A DNA stretch of 62,008 nucleotides from DATMNR01 sp963702765 (GTDB lineage Bacteria; Chloroflexota; Ktedonobacteria; Ktedonobacterales; Ktedonobacteraceae): NCBI GenBank assembly GCA_963702765.1, contig CAVPEB010000049.1, positions 1 to 62,008 of the forward strand, read 5' to 3'. The notes beneath the pieces were generated by a model, which was given only the letters and a program-made list of their open reading frames with translations, was not told the DNA's origin and did no database searches. The translations under genes and the position numbers were made by a program. Below are positions 54,913 through 62,008 of the stretch, piece after piece (positions within the stretch are counted from its first letter, which is position 1; each line of letters opens with the position of its first letter).

Positions 54913-55578
54913 ATGGGTAGCATTTTTAACCCAAACGATCCAAAGTGGATCAAAGACACACGCGAAGTAATGGAGCCAAGAGGGATAATAGTTCCGAATG
55001 TTATCGAGTCGACGCCTCGTGGTGAGCGTGGAATGGACATCTATTCGCGCTTGCTCAAGGAACGCATCATCTTTATTGGTACGCCAATCGATGATAATGT
55101 TGCCAACCTCACTGTAGCGCAACTGCTTTTCCTCCAAAGTGAGGATGCAACCAAGGATATCAACCTGTATATCAACTCTCCTGGTGGAGTGATCTATGCT
55201 GGTTTGGCTATCTACGATACGATGCAGTGGGTTAAGCCAGATGTTTCAACCGTATGCGTAGGCATGGCGATGAGTATGGGTGCGGTTCTGCTGGCCGCTG
55301 GTGAGAAGGGAAAGCGTTTCTGCCTTCCTAACTCTACAGTGCTAATTCACCAGCCACTCGGCGGAGCCGAAGGTCAGGCTGCTGATATTGAAATTACTGC
55401 ACGCGAAATCTTACGTTTGCGCAGTAGCATCTATGATATTCTTGCGTATCATACCGGCCAGACACGTGAACGTATCATGCAGGATGCGGACCGAAATTAC
55501 TTCCTCACAGCACCGCAATCTGTTGAGTATGGCCTTGTAGATGAGGTTCTTTCTCAAGAAGAGATCAGTTCGCGGTAA
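54913..55578 (+). CDS. clpP: ATP-dependent Clp protease proteolytic subunit
   Basis: A complete 221-residue ClpP. It forms the barrel-shaped serine protease fed by ClpX or ClpC. The catalytic serine is in VGMAMSMGAVLLA, the histidine in STVLIHQPLGGAEGQ and the aspartate in MQDADRNYFLTA. The family segment INSPGGVIYAGLAIYDTMQW is seen. ATG 54913 follows GAAGGAG. The N-terminus is longer than the mature family start, so a short propeptide is likely. A CIRCE-like operator upstream suggests heat-shock control. Confidence 0.95.
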   Translation: MGSIFNPNDPKWIKDTREVMEPRGIIVPNVIESTPRGERGMDIYSRLLKERIIFIGTPIDDNVANLTVAQLLFLQSEDATKDINLYINSPGGVIYAGLAIYDTMQWVKPDVSTVCVGMAMSMGAVLLAAGEKGKRFCLPNSTVLIHQPLGGAEGQAADIEITAREILRLRSSIYDILAYHTGQTRERIMQDADRNYFLTAPQSVEYGLVDEVLSQEEISSR

Positions 55579-55592
55579 GAGTAAGTTATGGA

Positions 55593-55623
55593 GTTCAGGA
55601 TGGTTTTCATAAACATCCTGAAC
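55593..55623 (+). terminator. clpP terminator hairpin
   Basis: GTTCAGGATG (55593-55602) pairs with CATCCTGAAC (55614-55623) around an 11-base loop, followed by TTCATTCTC. It lies 14 bases after the clpP stop. Confidence 0.7.
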
Positions 55624-55713
55624 TTCATTCTCTATTTGTTATAACAATTCTCCTGATTGATTCATTGAGCATCTGTTTGTATGGTTGAATGTACTCACTA
55701 AGGCAGGTGTACA

Positions 55714-56472
55714 GTGGCGCCACGCTTGCGTAAATTGCTTTTTGAGACGCTCTATAAGAACAAGTATCTCTATCGCTTTGCCAGTAGCGTCCCGTTTGCC
55801 GGTCAATGGCGTGTATGGCAACGTCTGGTACTCTCACGCATACGTGGTCATGATGTCCTGGAACTTGGTTGCGGGTTAGGCGATCTATTGGCGGATATGA
55901 GCGAAGCAGGCTATCTTTGCCACGCAGTCGAACAATCTCCTCAGATGGTCAAGGCGACTCGCGAGACACTTCAGCGCCGCAAGCTCGATAAAAAAGTCAC
56001 CGTCATTCAAGGTTCAGCTCAACATTTACCTTTTTCAAATGCTTCATTTGATACAGTAGTAAGTACCTTTCCCTCCGAATATATTTATGATCCCGATACT
56101 ATTGCCGAAGTTGAGCGAGTCTTACGTCCAGGAGGGCGCCTCATTGTTATTGAGGGCGCAAATCTCTTGCCAATTGGCTTCCTTCAGCCTTTTTTAGTTC
56201 TGATACAAACCCTGGTATATGGACGTGCCTCCGTTTATGGTCCCCGCACGCATCGCAATCTAAATGAAGAGACTGCTCGCAATCGCAGTAATCAGAATGC
56301 AAAAATGAACCTAACGAGGAATGGTAATGAGTCAGCAGTGAAGACGGAAGTGATATCGGACGCATGGTTTGGGCAGTACATCCCGCTAGAATATCATGGA
56401 CTAAACCGTCGTTCAGAACGCGTACGCAGCCGCCGATGGGAGGTCTATATTACGATTGGGGAAAAGAAATAA
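55714..56472 (+). CDS. SAM-dependent class I methyltransferase
   Basis: A 252-residue methyltransferase of the UbiE/Mettl11 type. The SAM site is DVLELGCGLGDLLADMSEAG (motif I), followed by HAVEQSPQMV and VIQGSAQHLPFSNASFDTVV. Motif post I and IV agree with type 11 enzymes. LRPGGRLIVIEGANLLP is the last conserved strand. The C-terminus contains a putative membrane-associating segment (FLQPFLVLIQTLVYG). The acceptor is unknown. The start GTG 55714 follows AAGGCAGGTGTACA. Confidence 0.8.
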   Translation: MAPRLRKLLFETLYKNKYLYRFASSVPFAGQWRVWQRLVLSRIRGHDVLELGCGLGDLLADMSEAGYLCHAVEQSPQMVKATRETLQRRKLDKKVTVIQGSAQHLPFSNASFDTVVSTFPSEYIYDPDTIAEVERVLRPGGRLIVIEGANLLPIGFLQPFLVLIQTLVYGRASVYGPRTHRNLNEETARNRSNQNAKMNLTRNGNESAVKTEVISDAWFGQYIPLEYHGLNRRSERVRSRRWEVYITIGEKK

Positions 56473-56478
56473 CCTGTT

Positions 56479-56943
56479 TTAAGCAGGCTTTCCAGACGAA
56501 TCGAGTTGGAGAGCCTTCCAGCAACTCTCACAATATCCTGCTGCAACAAGGTCAAGCGTGACATTATGAAAATGGTATTGTTCTTGTAATGATTCGTTTA
56601 AATTGCCCAAAAGTGTATTATCGAGGTGAATGATAGCTCGACAGTTTCTGCAAACAAGGTGATGGTGATCTTTTCCTTCTGCTGTTTCGTAGTGAGGTTG
56701 TTCCCCAGGTAGATGATTCTCTCGAACTAATCCCAGTTCCCTCAGTAGTTCCAGTGTGCGATAGATTGTCGAGAGGCTTACGTAAGGATTCTGTTTTTGG
56801 ACTCGTTCTGCAATCTGGTCGATACTCAGATGTTCTTCTGCTTCCTGAATAACACTCAAAATCATGAAGCGTTGCGGCGTCAGGCGGTAACCCCTCTTAC
56901 GAAGCATCTCATTGCTTGAATTCACATATTGGTGCATCCTCAA
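56479..56943 (-). CDS. Fur-family metal-responsive repressor
   Basis: A 154-residue regulator. The winged helix reads GYRLTPQRFMILSVIQEAEE and NPYVSLSTIYRTLELLRELG. The metal site includes HYETAEGKDHHHLVCRNC and GYCESCWKAL, i.e., two CxxC pairs for structural zinc and a His-rich regulatory site. It could be Fur, PerR or Zur; the sequence alone does not decide. The gene converges on the methyltransferase. ATG 56943 is used; a second in-frame ATG lies two codons later. Confidence 0.85.
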   Translation of the reverse strand: MRMHQYVNSSNEMLRKRGYRLTPQRFMILSVIQEAEEHLSIDQIAERVQKQNPYVSLSTIYRTLELLRELGLVRENHLPGEQPHYETAEGKDHHHLVCRNCRAIIHLDNTLLGNLNESLQEQYHFHNVTLDLVAAGYCESCWKALQLDSSGKPA

Positions 56944-57131
56944 CCCCTATTCATTGCTATCAACTGTTAACCATATCCTAACATCGCTTTAGTAGGGCGT
57001 CAACTTATACCACAACGCGATATTTCAACGTTGATTTCTCATAATAAGTAACTTCTGTAGGGCTTGCGCTTGTTTACAGTTCGATTACAATAGTTACATA
57101 GGGTAATTATGACCCTGGAAAGCAGAAAACT

Positions 57132-57392
57132 ATGGTCCGTTGGGAACATCGATACCTGTTGGGTACGATGGTGTTTACAATTGCCGGTGACGTTGTGCGT
57201 GATTTTGATGAAGAATATGAAGCGTGGAGTTGGCTGGAGCAGGAAGGTTGGGGGCTTGTCGCGATTGAGCCGCCTGATCCAGTGCGCCCAGGAGCATGTA
57301 AGTACTACTTCAAACGCCAGCACTTACAATCTCCAACGAGAGTAACAGGATCTCAACCTGTCTCAACTGCTGTATATAAAGGAAATAGATAA
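57132..57392 (+). CDS. Small protein preceding fdhD
   Basis: An 86-residue frame whose stop TAA is directly followed by the fdhD ATG, so the two are translationally adjacent. It begins MVRWEHRYLLGTMVFTIAGD and continues with EEYEAWSWLEQEGWGLVAIE, an acid- and Trp-rich alpha/beta sequence. No family is recognised. GGAAAGCAGAAAACT precedes the ATG. A longer frame-shifted reading on the same strand (57109) is not credible. It may be a small partner or regulator for formate dehydrogenase maturation. Confidence 0.55.
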   Translation: MVRWEHRYLLGTMVFTIAGDVVRDFDEEYEAWSWLEQEGWGLVAIEPPDPVRPGACKYYFKRQHLQSPTRVTGSQPVSTAVYKGNR

Positions 57393-58250
57393 ATGACTGT
57401 TCAAGGCTTCTGGCGTTCTGCACTCGACCCAGAGCGAGTCATGAATGTGCGCATGACTCACTGGAAAGAGCATTTACAAGAGCAACGTGAAGATTACGTG
57501 ACTGTTGAAGAGCCATTTGAAGTGCGTGTGAACCAACGAAGCCTGGCTGTTATTATGCGTACCCCCGGTCATGACCATGAATTAGCGATGGGATTTCTCT
57601 TTACCGAGAGAGTGATTCGCCAGCCAGAAGACGTAGGTGCAATCGAAGATGCTATAGATGATGATGGGTTGCCGCTCGCAAATGTTGTCAATGTACACTT
57701 ACGCCCAGGTGAGCAGCAGGACCCAGTAACACAAATTGATCATTTCGAGCGTCATTTTGCAGTCTCTGCAAGTTGTGGGTTGTGTGGTAAAAACAGCATC
57801 GATGACTTGATGCTCACTGTTCCTGCGTTGAAGGTAGAGGACCTGCACATTACTTCTTCCTGCATCTACGAACTAACGAGACAACTACGTATCGGGCAGG
57901 ATGTTTTTACTCATACAGGCGGTCTGCATGCTGCCGGGCTTTTCACGTCCACCGGCGAACTTTGCCTTCTTCGGGAAGATGTCGGTCGTCATAATGCTGT
58001 CGATAAAATCATCGGATATGGTCTTTTACACAATACTTTCCCATACTCCAAACAAATTTTGGTAGTCAGTGGGCGTACCTCCTATGAGATCATTCAGAAA
58101 GCGGCGCTTGCCCGCATTCCATGTATTGCAGCTATCTCCGCTCCTTCTAGTCTGGCTATTGATCTGGCGCACCAGGCTGGAATTACGCTGATAGGTTTTT
58201 TGCGCGATCATACAATGAATGTGTATACACATCCAGAGCGGATTATTTAG
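57393..58250 (+). CDS. fdhD: Formate dehydrogenase accessory sulfurtransferase FdhD
   Basis: A complete FdhD of 285 residues. It carries the sulfur-transfer motif SASCGLCGKNSIDDL (CxxC), IMRTPGHDHELAMGFLFTE near the N-terminus, FTHTGGLHAAGLF, and LREDVGRHNAVDKIIG. FdhD moves sulfur from IscS to the Mo/W-bis-MGD cofactor of formate dehydrogenase. No formate dehydrogenase gene is in this window. The ATG directly follows the stop of the 86-residue gene. Confidence 0.9.
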   Translation: MTVQGFWRSALDPERVMNVRMTHWKEHLQEQREDYVTVEEPFEVRVNQRSLAVIMRTPGHDHELAMGFLFTERVIRQPEDVGAIEDAIDDDGLPLANVVNVHLRPGEQQDPVTQIDHFERHFAVSASCGLCGKNSIDDLMLTVPALKVEDLHITSSCIYELTRQLRIGQDVFTHTGGLHAAGLFTSTGELCLLREDVGRHNAVDKIIGYGLLHNTFPYSKQILVVSGRTSYEIIQKAALARIPCIAAISAPSSLAIDLAHQAGITLIGFLRDHTMNVYTHPERII

Positions 58251-58263
58251 GCTACTCTAGCAC

Positions 58264-58292
58264 TTGCTACTCCCTAATTCCTCCTGTATAAT
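58264..58292 (+). promoter_or_regulatory. mnmE promoter giving a leaderless transcript
   Basis: TTGCTA (58264-58269), 17 bases, TATAAT (58287-58292). The ATG of mnmE begins only six bases after the -10 box, so transcription would start at the A of ATG. No ribosome site is present. Confidence 0.6.
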
Positions 58293-58298
58293 CCGCCT

Positions 58299-59747
58299 AT
58301 GCAGAACGATACAATAGCAGCAATAGGCACACCATCAGGTTATGGCGGCATCGGCGTGATTCGTGTAAGCGGACCCGAAGCGTTTTTACTGGTGTTGCCC
58401 CTATTACAGCGACCAGATGGCCAGACGGATTTGCCGCCATCACATCTGCTCACCTACGGGCATATTGTCGATCCTACTTCGCACGAGATGTTGGATGAAG
58501 TGTTGGTCGCATTTATGCGTGCTCCTCATACCTATACCCGTGAAGATGTCGTTGAGATCCAGGGGCATGGAGGCCCGCTCGTCCTTCATAGCATTTTGAA
58601 TCTCGTGCTGGCTCAAGGCGCTCGTATGGCTAATCCAGGTGAGTTTACACTGCGAGCATTCTTGAATGGACGCCTGGACCTTGCGCAGGCTGAAGCGGTT
58701 ATGGATCTGATCAGTGCGCAAACAGAAGCAGGGCATCGCTTGGCAATGCAGCAGCTCCGCGGCCGTGTATCTGAGCAGGTTCAGGATGCTCGACATGCTG
58801 TGCTAGGTATTATTGCGCGTATCGAAGCAAGCATCGATTTTCCCGAAGAAGATGTTCCCACGCCACAACCTGAAGAACTGCAATCGCTGATTCAGTTAGC
58901 TCAGCAAAAAGTGGCTGTGTTGCTTACAGGTTCGGAGCAGGGACGTCTCTACCGGCAAGGATTACGCACCGTGATTATCGGTCGGCCCAATGTCGGTAAA
59001 TCTAGTTTACTCAACGCATTGTTACGCACTGATCGCGCGATAGTCACACCCGTTGCTGGAACAACTCGCGATACTGTAGAGGAAGTTGCCAATCTGCAAG
59101 GCATTCCTCTTCATCTCATAGATACTGCTGGGATTACACCAAGTAACGATCCTGTAGAGCAGATTGGTATTCAACGCAGTCGATCCGCTGCCGAAAGCGC
59201 GGATGTGGTATTGCTTGTATTTGATGGTTCCGAGCAAGTATACGACCAGGATCTACGCGTTTCTGACGAGCTACGAACCATGGGGTTTGGTGGAAAAGAT
59301 AGAACTTGGCATGAGCGAGATGAAGTTGATATACCATCCAGACAGAACAGGGCGATGATTATAGTCGTAAATAAAGCAGACTGCCCACAACAATTAGAGA
59401 TCAGTACGTTGCGAACGCTGTGGCCAGATGTCCCCATCGTATCAACATCCATGCTTACCGGTGAAGGGCTTTCAGATTTAGAGCAGGCAATCGCCGATCT
59501 TGTTCTGGCTGGCAAAACATTGCATGGCGAGAGCGCCTTGATAACCAGTGCCAGGCATCAGGAAGCCCTTCGTCGGGCCGCCGAGAATCTACGAGCTTCG
59601 TCAGTCTCAATGAACCAGAGATTGCCATTAGATTTTGTCTCTATTGACCTGCGAGCTACGTTTGATGCACTTGGAGAGGTAACTGGAGAAACAGCAAGTG
59701 ACGATTTACTGGATAGAATTTTCAGCGAGTTTTGTATAGGGAAATGA
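58299..59747 (+). CDS. mnmE: tRNA modification GTPase MnmE
   Basis: A full-length 482-residue MnmE, which with MnmG modifies the wobble uridine of certain tRNAs (cmnm5U). The N-terminal folate-binding domain starts DTIAAIGTPSGYGGIGVIR. The helical domain contains AEAVMDLISAQTEAGH. The inserted G domain has G1 GRPNVGKSSLLNALL, G2 AGTTRDTVE, G3 DTAGI, and G4 VNKAD. The C-terminal CIGK is intact, the reactive cysteine of the family. The gene lies shortly before the rRNA operon. Its promoter implies a leaderless start. Confidence 0.95.
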   Translation: MQNDTIAAIGTPSGYGGIGVIRVSGPEAFLLVLPLLQRPDGQTDLPPSHLLTYGHIVDPTSHEMLDEVLVAFMRAPHTYTREDVVEIQGHGGPLVLHSILNLVLAQGARMANPGEFTLRAFLNGRLDLAQAEAVMDLISAQTEAGHRLAMQQLRGRVSEQVQDARHAVLGIIARIEASIDFPEEDVPTPQPEELQSLIQLAQQKVAVLLTGSEQGRLYRQGLRTVIIGRPNVGKSSLLNALLRTDRAIVTPVAGTTRDTVEEVANLQGIPLHLIDTAGITPSNDPVEQIGIQRSRSAAESADVVLLVFDGSEQVYDQDLRVSDELRTMGFGGKDRTWHERDEVDIPSRQNRAMIIVVNKADCPQQLEISTLRTLWPDVPIVSTSMLTGEGLSDLEQAIADLVLAGKTLHGESALITSARHQEALRRAAENLRASSVSMNQRLPLDFVSIDLRATFDALGEVTGETASDDLLDRIFSEFCIGK

Positions 59748-59839
59748 AACAGCGTGTACAAGAATGTCAGGGGAGCAGACAAGTTAAAAAAGTTCAAATT
59801 TCGATTTTTGTAAATTTACAAAAATCCTGTTAAAAACCC

Positions 59840-59868
59840 TTGACATGGGATAGGTAGTGTGCCATAAT
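59840..59868 (+). promoter_or_regulatory. rRNA operon promoter
   Basis: A perfect TTGACA -35 (59840-59845) and CATAAT -10 (59863-59868) with a 17-base spacer. The upstream side has an AT-rich run (AAAATCCTGTTAAAAACCC) that could act as an UP-like element. Confidence 0.75.
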
Positions 59869-60051
59869 AGCTGTGTCGCCAACACCGATGGGTAAGTAAC
59901 TTCTATCCAGCAAACCTCCTAAAGGGTTTCTCCTTAGAAAAATCGATCCCAGAATTATTCTCTACTTTTTGAAGTGGATATGTTCATGGGTCGTTTATCT
60001 GTCTCTAAAAGCGGCAAAGAAGCGAGCAAGACTTGCTTCTCAGTAGTACTT

Positions 60052-60098
60052 TGACAACTGAAGAGTGGAAAGCAGAACAGCAACTGGAGAGAGACGCG
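60052..60098 (+). promoter_or_regulatory. Left arm of the pre-16S processing stem
   Basis: TGACAACTGAAGAGTGGAAA in this leader pairs with the complement of TTTCCACTTTTCAGGTGTCA in the spacer after 16S (61951-61970). Further matches continue inward. This is the usual RNase III processing arrangement around 16S rRNA. Confidence 0.65.
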
Positions 60099-60283
60099 CA
60101 GGCGTCCACAACAGTTCCTGTCAAGAATGAGGCTTGTGCGCTCTCCCAGAGGGCGTGCGAGCAAGAATCTGCGAACAGCCAAGTGCGAATGTAATAGTAA
60201 CAAGTACAGCAACAGCTTGGCCTGGATCGCGACTCAAGTACCGAGGATATGCCCATCTGCGCGAGCAGGTGGACTCATAAAAA

Positions 60284-62008
<1,725 letters not shown>

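Larger units (their letters stand above)
59748..60283 (+). other. rRNA operon leader region
   Basis: The stretch holds the rRNA promoter (59840-59868) and the leader of about 410 bases before the 16S gene. It has no gene. The segment 60052-60098 is the left half of a 16S processing stem. Confidence 0.75.

Overview
The window looks like chromosomal DNA from a Ktedonobacteria-type member of the Chloroflexota. This placement rests on recognising the 16S gene at the right end (about 60284..61798), a Gram-positive-style signal set (strong AGGAGG ribosome sites, a T-box leader, a probable CIRCE operator, a DnaD/DnaI-like helicase loading pair, class B penicillin-binding protein, XRE-TPR regulators) and family-level resemblance of many proteins to Ktedonobacter genes from memory. 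No database search was possible. No CRISPR array, insertion sequence or prophage was seen.

Layout. 0.1-7.3 kb: metabolic and housekeeping genes (two-domain VOC dioxygenase, DMT exporter, cupin plus FAH hydrolase, NUDIX plus metallo-beta-lactamase pair, UbiB-like kinase). 7.6-14.2 kb: a large membrane-anchored DUF4012 protein, then valS behind a promoter and T-box. 14.4-18.7 kb: ABC exporter, M20 peptidase, a 33-residue membrane microprotein, and a broken sigma-like gene. 18.7-24.8 kb: an AT-rich, accessory-looking segment with a MerR-GAF-degenerate GGDEF regulator, two paralogous P-loop kinases of unknown substrate, the remnant of a third, and a truncated, frameshifted rho. 24.8-31.6 kb: ABC-2 exporter, zinc-ribbon protein, pyrimidine nucleoside phosphorylase, phospholipid synthase and a penicillin-binding protein. 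32.0-36.9 kb: a regulatory block with two XRE-TPR regulators flanking a sigma-like/ZAS anti-sigma-like pair. 37.7-49.3 kb: acyl-CoA ligase, rsmI, mdh, APC permease, tRNA-Gln, AI-2E transporter, signal peptidase, amidase, two cyclophilins. 49.3-62.0 kb: a DnaA-box cluster, an intein-containing dnaB with dnaD- and dnaC-like loader genes, clpP, a methyltransferase, Fur-family regulator, fdhD, mnmE and the start of an rRNA operon.

A striking property is that many conserved genes are interrupted by single-base frameshifts (VOC gene, ubiB, DUF4012 gene, valS at least six times, sigma-like gene, rho three times, PBP, XRE-TPR gene, rsmI, amidase) or by an in-frame TAA (cyclophilin). I stitched each gene across its shift and give the corrected extents. 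Several breaks are at homopolymers, so sequence error is the simplest general explanation. valS and rho are damaged enough that real decay should be considered. From 48.4 kb to the end I saw no break.

The best candidates for undescribed biology are the MerR-GAF-GGDEF-like/P-loop kinase locus (19.2-23.8 kb), the sigma/ZAS pair between twin XRE-TPR regulators, the 33-residue membrane protein, and the set of very long perfect hairpins that end transcription units.
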